A DNA stretch of 64,000 nt from JBBECF01 sp040881945 (GCA_040881945.1 JBBECF010000157.1:1-64000), one strand, 5' to 3'. Counted from the first letter of the stretch, positions 8,903 to 17,461 are shown. Notes: generated by a model not told the origin, from the sequence alone. Translations and numbers: made by a program.

Positions 8903-9661
8903 TTACTCCCCGTCGCTGATGATCGTGAACTTGCCGGCGCCGGTCATGACATCGGCGAAGGCGCCCGCGGCGTGGATCGAGAACACCAGAATCGGGATGC
9001 GGTTCTCGCGCGCCAGCGAGATCGCCGCGGCGTCCATGACCTTGAGGTCGCGGGACAGCACCTCGAGATAGGTCAACCGGTCGTAGCGCACGGCGGCCGC
9101 CGACAGATGCGGGTCGGCGCTATAGACGCCATCCACCTTGGTGCCCTTGAGCAGGGCCTCGCAGCCCATCTCCGTGGCGCGCAGCGCGGCGGCCGTGTCG
9201 GTGGTGAAAAACGGATTGCCGGTGCCGCCGGCGAAGATCACCACGCGCCCCTTTTCGAGGTGCCGCAGCGCGCGCCGGCGGATGTAGGGCTCGCACACCG
9301 TGGCCATGGGGATCGCCGACTGCACGCGGGTGTCGACGCCAAGCTGCTCCAGCGCATTCTGCAACGCCAGCGCGTTGATCACCGTGGCCAGCATGCCCAT
9401 GTAGTCGGCCGACGCCCGCTGCATGCCCTGGGCCGCGCCGGCGATACCGCGGAAAATGTTGCCGCCGCCGACGACCAGGCACAGCTCGACGCCAAGGCCC
9501 TGTACGGCGCGGACGTCCTGCGCGATGCGCTCGACCGTATCGGCGTCGAGGCCGAATTCGTGCGGCCCCATCAGCGCCTCGCCGGATATCTTGAGCAGCG
9601 CCCGCTTATAGATCGGCTGGAGGCGCCTGCGCGCGCCCTGTTTCACGACCTGATCCGCCAT
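8903..9661 (-). CDS. pyrH: UMP kinase PyrH
   Basis: PyrH phosphorylates UMP to UDP in pyrimidine nucleotide synthesis. I start it at ATG 9661 (252 residues); the open frame continues to 9748, but the extra residues are non-conserved. The core begins YKRALLKISGEALMG (P-loop-like, amino-acid-kinase fold), followed by LCLVVGGGNIFRG, ATVINALALQNAL and the ATP-site GGTGNPFFTTDTAAALRA. It is translated just ahead of frr, with three bases between. Confidence 0.96.
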   Translation of the reverse strand: MADQVVKQGARRRLQPIYKRALLKISGEALMGPHEFGLDADTVERIAQDVRAVQGLGVELCLVVGGGNIFRGIAGAAQGMQRASADYMGMLATVINALALQNALEQLGVDTRVQSAIPMATVCEPYIRRRALRHLEKGRVVIFAGGTGNPFFTTDTAAALRATEMGCEALLKGTKVDGVYSADPHLSAAAVRYDRLTYLEVLSRDLKVMDAAAISLARENRIPILVFSIHAAGAFADVMTGAGKFTIISDGE

Positions 9662-9778
9662 CGATCGGCACGTCCCCTCGTCTCGCCCGGCCCGGCCCGC
9701 CGGGCGACCCCGCATCATACACGACTCGCGCAGCGGCGGCGCAGGCAAATAGCCGATGCCGGCCGGCGCCGGCCCGGC

Positions 9779-10702
9779 TCAGGCGTTTAGCTGGGCGGCG
9801 ACGTCGGCCGCGAAGTCCTTGTGCGCGCGCTCGATGCCCTCGCCCAACGCCAACCGCCGATAGCCGGCGATGCGCACCGGGGCACCGATGTCGCGCGCCG
9901 CCGCCTCGACCACGGCCGCGACCTTGCTCTCGCCGTCGACGACGTAGGTCTGCTCGAGCAGGACCACGTCCTCGTAGAACTTGCGCAAGCGCCCCTCGAC
10001 CATCTTGGCAACGATCGCCTCGGCCTTGCCGGAGACGCGCGCCTGCTCGGCCAGCACCGCCCGCTCGCGCTCGAGCAAGGCCGGATCGATCTCGGCGACG
10101 GACAGCGCCTCGGGCCGGGCGGCGGCGACATGCATGGCGAGCTGCTTGCCGAGCGCCGCCAGCTTGCCGGCGTCGCCGGTCGACTCCAGCGCGACCAGCA
10201 CGCCGATCCTGCCCAGCCCCGGCGCCGCGGCGCCGTGCATGTAGCTGGCGATGATGCCGCGCGCGACCGACAGCGTCTCGACCCGTCGCACCGCCATGTT
10301 CTCGCCGATGGTGGCGACGAGCTGGGCGAGTCTTTCCGCCACGGTCACGGATTCACCGGGATAAGGCATGGCGCGCAGCGCCTCGACGTCGCCCTGGGCC
10401 AACGCGAGCCGCGCGACACGGCCGACGAAATCCTGGAACATCTCGTTGCGGGAGACGAAATCGGTTTCTGCGTTGACCTCGACAAGCGCGCCGCGGCCGC
10501 CCTCGACGACGACGCCGACCAGGCCCTCCGCGGCCACCCGCCCAGCCTTCTTGGCGGCGGCGGCGAGGCCCTTCTTGCGCAGCCAGTCGACGGCGGCCTC
10601 GAGGTCGCCGGCGGTTTCGGTCAGCGCTTTCTTGCAATCCATCATGCCGGCGCCGGACCTTTCGCGCAGCTCCTTGACCAACGCCGCGGTGATCTCGGCC
10701 AT
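9779..10702 (-). CDS. tsf: Elongation factor Ts
   Basis: EF-Ts recharges EF-Tu by releasing GDP. The 307-residue protein has the N-terminal UBA-like domain (LVKELRERSGAGMMDCKKAL), the core motif VEVNAETDFVSRNEMFQ that contacts EF-Tu, two subdomains and a coiled-coil segment. The C-terminal region (VVLLEQTYVVD) is typical. A GAGG motif lies ahead of the ATG at 10702. It follows rpsB after 83 bases, as in almost all bacteria. Confidence 0.97.
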   Translation of the reverse strand: MAEITAALVKELRERSGAGMMDCKKALTETAGDLEAAVDWLRKKGLAAAAKKAGRVAAEGLVGVVVEGGRGALVEVNAETDFVSRNEMFQDFVGRVARLALAQGDVEALRAMPYPGESVTVAERLAQLVATIGENMAVRRVETLSVARGIIASYMHGAAAPGLGRIGVLVALESTGDAGKLAALGKQLAMHVAAARPEALSVAEIDPALLERERAVLAEQARVSGKAEAIVAKMVEGRLRKFYEDVVLLEQTYVVDGESKVAAVVEAAARDIGAPVRIAGYRRLALGEGIERAHKDFAADVAAQLNA

Positions 10703-10785
10703 GATTCAACCTCTTCGTGAACTTGAAGCCGGAACAATCTGTTTCGGCACAAAAAATCTCTGGAAAATCAGCGCATCTGGGCGGT

Positions 10786-11595
10786 TCAGACGGCGGCCGC
10801 GACGGCCTCGCCCTCCGCTGCCGGCGCGCCGTCGCCTTTGTCGTCCGGCGGCAGCGGCTCGGCCGGCGCCTCCTCGGCTTCGCCCACATCCGCGCCGGTC
10901 TTGATCATTTCCTGTTGCAGGCCGTCGAGCACGGCGGCGGCAATCAGGTCGCAGTACAGCGATATCGCACGAATGGCGTCGTCGTTGCCCGGCACCGGAT
11001 AGGTGATCCGGCTCGGGTCGGAATTGCTGTCGACGATCGCGACGATGGGGATGCCAAGCTTGGTCGCCTCGGCGACGGCGATGTCTTCCTTGTTGGTGTC
11101 GATGATGAACAGGATGTCGGGCTGGCCGCCCATCTCCTTGATGCCGCCGAGCGCGCGCTCGAGCTTGTCGCGTTGCCGGGTCAGCCGCAGTAGTTCTTTT
11201 TTCGTCAGCCCGGCCTGCTCCCCGGTCAGCTGCTCGTCGAGCTCGCGCAGCCGCTTGATCGAGTTGGAGATCGTCTTCCAATTGGACAGCATGCCGCCGA
11301 GCCAGCGATGGTTGACATAGTGCTGGCCGCAGCGCTTCGCGGCCTCGGCGATCTTCTCGCTGGCCTGGCGCTTGGTACCGACGAAGAGCACGCGACCGCC
11401 GCCCGCGACGGCATCGCGCGCAGCCTGGATCGCCGCGTGCAACATGGGCACGGTCTGACCGAGATCGATGACGTGGACGCCGTTGCGTATGCCGAAGATG
11501 TACGGCGCCATCTTCGGGTTCCAGCGGCGGGTGTGATGCCCGAAGTGGACGCCACACTCCAGGAGCTGGCGCATGGTGAAGGTCGGCAGAGCCAT
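10786..11595 (-). CDS. rpsB: 30S ribosomal protein S2
   Basis: S2 is a late-assembling protein of the small subunit. From ATG 11595 the protein has 269 residues. The start MALPTFTMRQLLECGVHFGH and the motifs RNGVHVIDL, VGTKRQASE, WLGGMLSNWKTI, PDILFIID and GIPIVAIVDSNSDP are canonical. The last 35 or so residues form an acidic, alanine/proline-rich tail (EEAPAEPLPPDDKGDG) of the type often seen in alphaproteobacterial S2. The apparent open frame upstream of 11595 runs through the assembly gap and is not real. Confidence 0.97.
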   Translation of the reverse strand: MALPTFTMRQLLECGVHFGHHTRRWNPKMAPYIFGIRNGVHVIDLGQTVPMLHAAIQAARDAVAGGGRVLFVGTKRQASEKIAEAAKRCGQHYVNHRWLGGMLSNWKTISNSIKRLRELDEQLTGEQAGLTKKELLRLTRQRDKLERALGGIKEMGGQPDILFIIDTNKEDIAVAEATKLGIPIVAIVDSNSDPSRITYPVPGNDDAIRAISLYCDLIAAAVLDGLQQEMIKTGADVGEAEEAPAEPLPPDDKGDGAPAAEGEAVAAAV

Positions 11596-11663
11596 CCGCG
11601 AACGTCCTTTTCCGGTTACGGCCTCCGCGGAACGATCGGTCCGCCGCCGGCGAGGCAGCGAAC

Positions 11664-11718
11664 ACCGGAGCGACCGGCGGGATGTCTCCCCGCCGGGCCG
11701 CGCGCCCGCGTGTGGATT
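11664..11718 (+). repeat. 55-bp direct repeat, left copy
   Basis: These 55 bases are identical to 11819-11873 and end exactly where the N-run begins. The second copy starts exactly where the N-run ends. This is the signature of two contig ends overlapping by an assembly k-mer and not of a biological repeat. The repeat contains a hairpin, CCGGCGGG (11674-11681) pairing with CCCGCCGG (11689-11696). Confidence 0.9.
11674..11696 (-). promoter_or_regulatory. GC-rich hairpin in the rpsB 5' leader
   Basis: An 8-bp perfect stem with a 7-base loop lies about 80 bases upstream of the rpsB start, inside the leader expected from the promoter at 11885-11913. S2 represses its own mRNA in several bacteria, so a regulatory role is possible, but that is inference. 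The hairpin may also be what stopped the assembler. It is repeated in the duplicated flank on the other side of the gap. Confidence 0.35.
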
Positions 11719-11818
11719 NNNNNNNNNNNNNNNNNNNNNNNNNNNNNNNNNNNNNNNNNNNNNNNNNNNNNNNNNNNNNNNNNNNNNNNNNNNNNNNNNN
11801 NNNNNNNNNNNNNNNNNN
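11719..11818. other. Assembly gap of 100 N
   Basis: A run of exactly 100 N joins two contigs. Exactly 100 is a common placeholder length. The identical 55 bp on both sides indicate that the contigs truly overlap and that little or no sequence is missing. Confidence 0.98.
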
Positions 11819-11873
11819 ACCGGAGCGACCGGCGGGATGTCTCCCCGCCGGGCCGCGCGCCCGCGTGTGGATT
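11819..11873 (+). repeat. 55-bp direct repeat, right copy
   Basis: Exact second copy of 11664-11718, starting at the first base after the N-run. Beyond it the unique sequence leads to the rpsB promoter and hicB. Confidence 0.9.
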
Positions 11874-11884
11874 CAACGGCCGGT

Positions 11885-11913
11885 TTGATAGCCGTCCGGC
11901 GCAGTATTTGCAA
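11885..11913 (-). promoter_or_regulatory. Probable sigma-70 promoter of rpsB-tsf
   Basis: On the minus strand, TTGCAA (11908-11913) and TATCAA (11885-11890) are separated by 17 bases, a good match to the housekeeping consensus. Transcription would start near 11879 and give an rpsB leader of about 130 bases once the assembly duplication is removed. No other promoter-like pair this good is visible upstream of rpsB. Confidence 0.55.
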
Positions 11914-11992
11914 GCCTTTTCGGGGCGATGGTCGCGGGCTTCAACATCGTGTAGCATCGACGCGACCGGCTCGGCGGCTCGGAGTACGATTC

Positions 11993-12199
11993 ATGAATTT
12001 CAGTATCGAATACGAGCAGGAAGAAGACGGTCGGTGGCTGGCGGAAGTACCGCAACTTCCTGGCGTTCTCGCTTATGGCGCGACACCCGACGAGGCCATG
12101 GCCAAGGTCGAGGCCCTGGCGCTGCGGGTGTTGGCTGAGCGTCTCGAGCAAGGCGAGAACGGTCCTCAGCCGATCAGCATTTCCTTCGCCGCGGTATGA
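11993..12199 (+). CDS. hicB: HicB-family antitoxin
   Basis: The 68-residue protein has the partial RNase H-like fold of HicB antitoxins: FSIEYEQEEDGRWLAEVPQL, then PGVLAYGATPDEAMAKVEAL. There is no C-terminal DNA-binding extension, so it is the short form. It would bind and neutralise the HicA RNase encoded by the next gene, which overlaps it by four bases (ATGA). GGAG lies eight bases before the ATG. The antitoxin-first order is the reverse of the E. coli hicAB arrangement but occurs in other bacteria. Confidence 0.85.
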   Translation: MNFSIEYEQEEDGRWLAEVPQLPGVLAYGATPDEAMAKVEALALRVLAERLEQGENGPQPISISFAAV

Positions 12200-12408
12200 G
12201 CCGCTGGCCATCGTCCAAGGCCAAACGCGTGCTCGGTGCCTTGCTGGCAATCGGTTGGAAAATTAAACGTCAATCGGGGTCGCATCGCACCCTATCCCGT
12301 GACGGCTGGCCCGATGTGGCGTTCGCCTTCCATAACGGCGACGAAATCGGCCCCCGTATGCTTGCCCGTATCGCAAAACACACCGGGCTCAAGCCTGGAG
12401 ACCTTTAG
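12196..12408 (+). CDS. hicA: HicA-family mRNA interferase toxin
   Basis: The 70-residue protein is a double-stranded RNA-binding-like HicA toxin, which degrades mRNA when free. It shows the conserved pattern KAKRVLGALLAIGWKIKRQ, then GSHRTLSR with the active-site histidine, and the C-terminal IAKHTGLKPGDL. It is translationally coupled to hicB (ATGA). It ends 71 bases before the convergent dnaE stop. All core residues seem present, so the pair may be functional. Confidence 0.85.
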   Translation: MSRWPSSKAKRVLGALLAIGWKIKRQSGSHRTLSRDGWPDVAFAFHNGDEIGPRMLARIAKHTGLKPGDL

Positions 12409-12479
12409 TTTGTTGCTGCTGGCTGACCCTAAGGTCGATACCCAGATCGCCGAGGGTAACGCCGCCGAAGCCGACGCGT

Positions 12480-15400
12480 TCACACCTCCTGCACGTCGAC
12501 GACGCCGGGGATGGCCTTGATGGCGGCGCGGGTGGCGGCCGAGACCGCCCAGCCGCCGGGCAGCGCGACCTCCGCCTCGCCGGCCGCGCCGAGGTCGAGC
12601 ACCAGGTTGACCCGGCCGCGGCCGCGCCGCTCGCGTCCCATGGCCTGTTTCAGGCTGTCGAGCGGGCCCGGATCCTTGAGAAAGACGCGCAAGCCCGCGC
12701 CGGCCTGGGCCACCGCCTCGTCGAGCGCCTGCACGCCCTGCACGGTCAGCCGCAGGCTGTCCGCCTCGTCGCGCAGCTCGACCGTGAGCAGGACCGCCCG
12801 GCCCGGCTCGAGCAGTTCGCGCGCGGCGACCAGGGTGTCGGAGAACACCGTCGCCTCGTACATCCCGCTGGCGTCGGAGAACTGGGCGAAGGCGAAGCGG
12901 TTGCCGCGCGCCGAGGTGCGTTCCTGTCGGGCGATGACGATGCCGGCCAGCTTCGCCCGGTTGCTCGGGTGCCGGACCAGAGAGGCCGCCAGGTCGCCAT
13001 AGCGCACGGCGCCGAGGCGGGCCAGGCTCGACCCGTAGCCGTCGAGCGGATGGGCGGAGAGGTAGAAGCCGATCGCTTCGAACTCGTGGCGCAGCCGTTC
13101 CATTGCCGGCCAGTCTTCGACGGCGGGCAGGCCGAAGGCCGGCCGCGCGCCGTCGTCCAGACCGCCGAACAGGTTGACCTGCCGGCTGTCGCGCTCGCTG
13201 GCGGCGGCACTGGCGTGGCGCAGGATCGTTTCCACCGCCTCGAAGCTCTGCCGGCGGTTCCGGTTGAGGCCGTCGAAGGCGCCGGCGCAAATCAGGCTTT
13301 CGAGCTGCCGCCGGTTGAGGATGCGCGCGTCGAGCCGCGCCGCGAAATCGCCGAGGTCCTTGAACGGGCCGCCGGCGTCGCGGGCGCGCACCAGCGCCTC
13401 GATGGCGCCAGCCCCGACGTTGCGCACCGCCGCCAGGGCGTAGCGGATGGCGCGCCCGCCGTCGGCCCCGGTCTCGACGCCGAAGCCGGCGCGCGAGCGG
13501 TTGATGTCGGGCGGCAGCAGCGGGACCTTCAGGCGGTCCAGCTCCTGCTTGAAGACGTTCAGCTTGTCGGTATTGCCGAGGTCGAGCGTCATCGAGGCGG
13601 CGAAGAACTCGACCGGGTAGTTGGCCTTGAGCCAGGCGGTCTGATAGGCGATCAGGGCGTAGGCGGCGGCGTGGCTCTTGACAAATCCGTAGCCGGCGAA
13701 CTTGTTGACCTGTTCGAAGACTTGCGCCGCGGTCGCCTCCGGCACCCCGCGGGCGGTGGCGCCGTCGATGAAGTTGCGCCGCTGCGCCTCCATCTCCGAC
13801 TTGATCTTCTTGCCCATGGCGCGGCGCAGCAGGTCGGCACCGCCCAGGCTGTACCCCGACAGCTCCTGGGCGATCTGCATGACCTGTTCCTGGTAGATCA
13901 TGATGCCGTAGGTCTCGCCGAGGATGCCGGCGAGCGACGGGTGCAGGTAGTCCGGCGCCTCCTGCCCGTGCCGGCAGGCGATATAGCGCGGGATGTTGTC
14001 CATCGGCCCCGGCCGGTAGAGCGCGACGACGGCGATGAGGTCCTCGAAGCGGTCGGGCTTGAGCTTGCGCAGCGCGTCGCGCATGCCCGAGCTTTCCAAC
14101 TGGAACACGCCGGTCGAATCGCCGCGCCCGATCATCTCGTAGGTCCCGGCGTCGTCGAGCGGCAGGTTGGACAGGTCGACCGTTTGGCCGCGTTCGGCGA
14201 TCAGGTTGCGGGCGCGCGCCAGCACGGTCAGGGTCTTGAGGCCGAGCAGGTCGAGCTTCACCAGCCCGGCCTGCTCGACGTATTTCATGCTGAACTGCGT
14301 GACCGGCATGTCGGACCGCGGATCGCGGTACAACGGCACCATCTCGTCGAGCGGCCGGTCGCCGATGACGACGCCGGCGGCATGGGTCGAGGCGTGGCGG
14401 TAGAGGCCCTCGAGCTTCAACGCGATGTCGATCAGCCGGGCCACGGTCTCGTCCTGTTCGCGCTGCTGCCGCAACTGCGGCTCGCCGTCGATCGCTTGCT
14501 GCAGGCCGACCGGATTCGCCGGGTTGTTGGGCACCAGCTTGCACAGCCGGTCGACCTGCCCGTAGGGCACCTGCAGCACGCGCCCGACGTCGCGCAGCAC
14601 GGCGCGCGCCTGCAACTTGCCGAAGGTGATGATCTGCGCCACCCGGTCGCGGCCGTATTTGTCCTGAACGTAGCGGATCACCTCGTCGCGGCGCTCCTGG
14701 CAGAAATCGACGTCAAAATCCGGCATCGACACGCGCTCCGGATTGAGGAAGCGCTCGAACAGCAGGCCCCAGCGCAACGGGTCGAGGTCGGTGATGGTGA
14801 GCGCCCAGGCCACGACCGACCCCGCGCCCGATCCGCGCCCCGGGCCGACCGGAATGCCCTGGCCCTTGGCCCATTGAATGAAGTCGGCGACGATCAGGAA
14901 GTAGCCGGGAAAGCCCATCTGGACGATGACGCCGAGCTCGAATTCCAGGCGCTGCCGGTACGGCCGCGCCGCCGCCTCGCGCGCGGCCGCGTCAACGTCC
15001 GCGCCGAATACCCGCGCCGCCAGCCGCCGCTCCAGCCCCGCCGTCGCCTGGATGCGCAGTTCCTCGGCCTCGGTGCGGCCGGGCGGCACGGGGAACGCCG
15101 GCAGCATCGGCTGGCGGGCCTCCGGCATGAAGGCGCAACGGCGGGCGACGACCAGCGTGTTGTCCGCCGCCTCGGGCAGATCGGCGAACAGGGCGCGCAT
15201 CTCGGCCGCCGGCTTGAACCAGTGCTCGGGCGTCACCCGTCGGCGGTCGGCCTGGGCGACATAGGCGCCCGAGGCGATGCAGAGCAGCGCGTCGTGCGCC
15301 TCGTACATATCGGGGTCGGCGAAGAACGCCTCGTTGGTCGCGACCAGCGGCAGGCCGTGAGCAAAGGCGAGGTCGATCAGCCGGCCCTCGATGCGCGCCT

Positions 15401-15992
15401 CGGCTTCGAGGCCGTGGCGCATCAGCTCGACATAGAGGCGACCGGGGAACAGCCGGGCGAGATCGGAAAGCGCGGTCGCGGCCGCGTCGTCCTGGCCTTC
15501 GCCGAGCAGCCGGCCGACCAGGCCCGCAGGCCCGCCGGTCAGCGCGATGAGCCCGTCGGTCATGCCGTCGAGCGCCGCCGGCGGTAGTTGCGGGGCCTCG
15601 CCCGGCTCGCCGTCGAGGAACGATTTGCTGACCAGCCGCAGCAGGTTGCGGTACCCGGCCTCGCTCTGGACGAGAACGACGAGCTGGTCCGGCGGCCGCC
15701 GGTGGGCGGCCCGTCGCTGGCCGTTCTCCGCCCCCGCCTGCACCGGCGCAAAGCCGCCGGCCGCGGTCTCGCGCGCGATCGCGAGCTGGCAGCCGATGAT
15801 CGGCTTCACGCCGGCGGCGCGCGCCGCGAGCGCGAATTCCAGCGCGCCGAACAAATTGCCGCTGTCGGTCACCGCCACCGCCGGCATGGCGTGGCGGCGG
15901 CACAACTCGATCAACTGCTTGATCCGGATCGCCCCTTCGGCGAGCGAATAGGCGCAGTGGACGCGCAGATGGACGAAATCGGCATGCGGCAT
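12480..15992 (-). CDS. dnaE: DNA polymerase III subunit alpha DnaE
   Basis: DnaE is the replicative polymerase. From ATG 15992 it has 1170 residues, the full family length (a TTG at 16013 is less likely). The N-terminal PHP domain begins FVHLRVHCAYSLAEGAI. The palm carries the catalytic PDFDVDF (Asp425 and Asp427), with GPGRGSGAGSVVAWAL just before it. The thumb/fingers region includes YRPGPMDNIPRYIACRHG and LLRRAMGKK. Helix-hairpin-helix and OB-fold domains (SNRAKLAGIVIARQER) complete it. In alphaproteobacteria dnaE usually follows lolD; here about 7.7 kb separate them. Confidence 0.97.
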   Translation of the reverse strand: MPHADFVHLRVHCAYSLAEGAIRIKQLIELCRRHAMPAVAVTDSGNLFGALEFALAARAAGVKPIIGCQLAIARETAAGGFAPVQAGAENGQRRAAHRRPPDQLVVLVQSEAGYRNLLRLVSKSFLDGEPGEAPQLPPAALDGMTDGLIALTGGPAGLVGRLLGEGQDDAAATALSDLARLFPGRLYVELMRHGLEAEARIEGRLIDLAFAHGLPLVATNEAFFADPDMYEAHDALLCIASGAYVAQADRRRVTPEHWFKPAAEMRALFADLPEAADNTLVVARRCAFMPEARQPMLPAFPVPPGRTEAEELRIQATAGLERRLAARVFGADVDAAAREAAARPYRQRLEFELGVIVQMGFPGYFLIVADFIQWAKGQGIPVGPGRGSGAGSVVAWALTITDLDPLRWGLLFERFLNPERVSMPDFDVDFCQERRDEVIRYVQDKYGRDRVAQIITFGKLQARAVLRDVGRVLQVPYGQVDRLCKLVPNNPANPVGLQQAIDGEPQLRQQREQDETVARLIDIALKLEGLYRHASTHAAGVVIGDRPLDEMVPLYRDPRSDMPVTQFSMKYVEQAGLVKLDLLGLKTLTVLARARNLIAERGQTVDLSNLPLDDAGTYEMIGRGDSTGVFQLESSGMRDALRKLKPDRFEDLIAVVALYRPGPMDNIPRYIACRHGQEAPDYLHPSLAGILGETYGIMIYQEQVMQIAQELSGYSLGGADLLRRAMGKKIKSEMEAQRRNFIDGATARGVPEATAAQVFEQVNKFAGYGFVKSHAAAYALIAYQTAWLKANYPVEFFAASMTLDLGNTDKLNVFKQELDRLKVPLLPPDINRSRAGFGVETGADGGRAIRYALAAVRNVGAGAIEALVRARDAGGPFKDLGDFAARLDARILNRRQLESLICAGAFDGLNRNRRQSFEAVETILRHASAAASERDSRQVNLFGGLDDGARPAFGLPAVEDWPAMERLRHEFEAIGFYLSAHPLDGYGSSLARLGAVRYGDLAASLVRHPSNRAKLAGIVIARQERTSARGNRFAFAQFSDASGMYEATVFSDTLVAARELLEPGRAVLLTVELRDEADSLRLTVQGVQALDEAVAQAGAGLRVFLKDPGPLDSLKQAMGRERRGRGRVNLVLDLGAAGEAEVALPGGWAVSAATRAAIKAIPGVVDVQEV

Positions 15993-16032
15993 CGCGGGCG
16001 CAGGATTCCACAAGCCGGCGGCGGCGGCCAGT

Positions 16033-17145
16033 TTATTTCTGCGTCAGCCGGAACTCGATGCGCCGGTTGCGCCGGTAGGCGATCTCGTCGTCGCGCGCGT
16101 CGAGCGGCTGGAACTCGCCGAAGCCGGCGGCGGCGAGCCGCTCCGGCGCGATACCCTGGCGCACCAGAAACTCCACCACCGAGATCGCGCGCGCCGCCGA
16201 CAGCTCCCAGTTCGAGGCGATCGGCCCGGCGCGGATCGGCAACCGGTCGGTATGGCCGTCGACGCGCAGGATCCAGTCGAGGTCGGTGGGGATCTCGGCG
16301 GCGATCTCCGTCAGCCCCGCCGCCAGCTCGCCAAGCTGCGCCTCGCCCTGCGGATCGAGCCGCGCCGAGCCCGAATCGAACAGCAGCTCGGCCTGAAACA
16401 CGAAGCGGTCGCCTTCGACGCGGATATCGACGCGATTGCCGAGGGCGTCGCGCAGGCGCCCATAGAATTCGGACCGGTACGACGACAACGTCTCGCTCGC
16501 TTGGGACGGCGCGGACGCCAGCGCCGCCTTCGCCTCGTCCAGCTTCGCCTGCAACGCCGCGGCCTCGTCGTTGAGGCGCGCGACCTCCTGCTTCTGCATC
16601 ACGATCGTCTGCTCGCGCGTCTCGATGCCCGCCTTTGCTTCGGCAAGGTCGGCCGCCAGGGTTTCATTGCCCTCGGCCGCCGCGCGCAATTCGACTGTCT
16701 CGCGGTCCAGTTCGGCCACGCGGGCGGTGAGCGCCGCCATGGCGGAATCGCGTTCGGCGCTCAGGCGGGCAAGCTCGCGGCCGACCTCTTCGCGCGACCC
16801 CGCGAGACTTTCCACCTGGGTGTTGAGCGCCGCGTTGCTCTCGCGCAGGTCGAGGTTCTCCTCGTGCCGGGTGGTGAGGCTCAGCGCCGCCTTGTCCACC
16901 TGGTCGCCGAGGAACTTCAGCGCCTCGTCGCGCTTGACGGCGGCCGCGTCGATGGCCGCCATGCGCGCCTCGATCTCGGCCAGCAGCGCCTCGATCTCGC
17001 CGGCCGTCGCCTCGGCGGCGGGGTCGGCGGGCACGTCCTGAGCCGCAGCCGGCGAGACGAGCCCGAGCGCCAGCATCGCCGCGAACGCACCGCGGCCGAG
17101 AAGCCGCAAGGCCGCCGAGTTCGTCGTACTTCGTCGCGCGAGCAA
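16033..17145 (-). CDS. OmpA/MotB-domain envelope protein with coiled coil
   Basis: The start is set by a perfect AAGGAGG five bases before TTG 17145, giving 370 residues; an ATG at 17223 would add an arginine-rich tail that is not signal-like. The N-terminus has a signal peptide (LLGRGAFAAMLALGLVSPAAAQ). Residues about 40-215 form a long charged coiled coil. The C-terminal 130 residues are an OmpA-like peptidoglycan-binding domain (LLFDSGSARLDPQGEAQL, VDGHTDRLPI, LSAARAISVVEFLVRQGI, RRNRRIEFRL). It probably anchors the envelope to peptidoglycan. It is often annotated as a MotB-like or peptidoglycan-binding protein. No flagellar gene is near. Confidence 0.85.
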   Translation of the reverse strand: MLARRSTTNSAALRLLGRGAFAAMLALGLVSPAAAQDVPADPAAEATAGEIEALLAEIEARMAAIDAAAVKRDEALKFLGDQVDKAALSLTTRHEENLDLRESNAALNTQVESLAGSREEVGRELARLSAERDSAMAALTARVAELDRETVELRAAAEGNETLAADLAEAKAGIETREQTIVMQKQEVARLNDEAAALQAKLDEAKAALASAPSQASETLSSYRSEFYGRLRDALGNRVDIRVEGDRFVFQAELLFDSGSARLDPQGEAQLGELAAGLTEIAAEIPTDLDWILRVDGHTDRLPIRAGPIASNWELSAARAISVVEFLVRQGIAPERLAAAGFGEFQPLDARDDEIAYRRNRRIEFRLTQK

Positions 17146-17461
17146 GTCAGCCTCCTTCGGTCCGGCCTCGCCGCACCGGCATTCGCCGCGGCGCACCGCT
17201 GTCCGAATCGATTCTAAGTCCACGGCAAGGGCGTGGCTAGGGTGCGCAAACGACTCGTGGCGGTCCGGGCTATCGGACTCGTCCCCTGCTCCGTCGACGG
17301 GGGCTCGCGCGGCTAAATTGGAATGATACTAGTAATTATTCCATTCAAGACCCGGAAAACGAACATGTTTTCTTCCCCACATGTTGACACCATTCCGCTT
17401 GTCTGCGTATAAGGAGACTGTGACCTCAATCATATTAGAAAACTTCCAAGGGGGGCAAGAC
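17146..17461. other. Divergent intergenic region upstream of pqqA
   Basis: This 316-base gap holds no gene. It separates the OmpA-domain gene (minus) from pqqA (plus). From about 17310 to 17460 it is clearly more AT-rich than its neighbours and carries the pqqA promoter. A small inverted repeat around GGAATGATACTAGTAATTATTCC (arms GGAAT/ATTCC, 17321-17343) might be an operator. Confidence 0.6.
17384..17413 (+). promoter_or_regulatory. Strong sigma-70 promoter of pqqA
   Basis: TTGACA (17384-17389, perfect) and TATAAG (17408-17413) are 18 bases apart. Transcription would start near 17420, about 40 bases ahead of the pqqA ATG. A purine-rich AAGGGGGG (about 17449-17456) provides a strong ribosome-binding site for pqqA. 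Confidence 0.7.

Larger units (their letters stand above)
11596..11992. other. Divergent intergenic region between rpsB and hicB
   Basis: This gap has no gene. It contains the rpsB promoter on the minus strand (11885-11913), a GC-rich hairpin, the 100-N assembly gap and a duplicated 55-bp flank. If the gap is an artefact (see findings), the true distance between rpsB and hicB is about 240 bases. A GGAG motif eight bases before ATG 11993 serves hicB. Confidence 0.7.

Noticed and set aside
11664..11873. Biological direct repeat or insertion-site duplication
   Set aside because: The copies abut the N-run exactly, and the length equals a common k-mer, so an assembly overlap explains it better.
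11573..12199. Long plus-strand frame running through the assembly gap into hicB
   Set aside because: It is joined only by Ns read as unknown residues; the real hicB starts at 11993.
12969..15587. 872-codon open frame on the plus strand across dnaE
   Set aside because: It is antisense to a clear DnaE. Long antisense frames are expected at this GC content, and the translation shows no domain.
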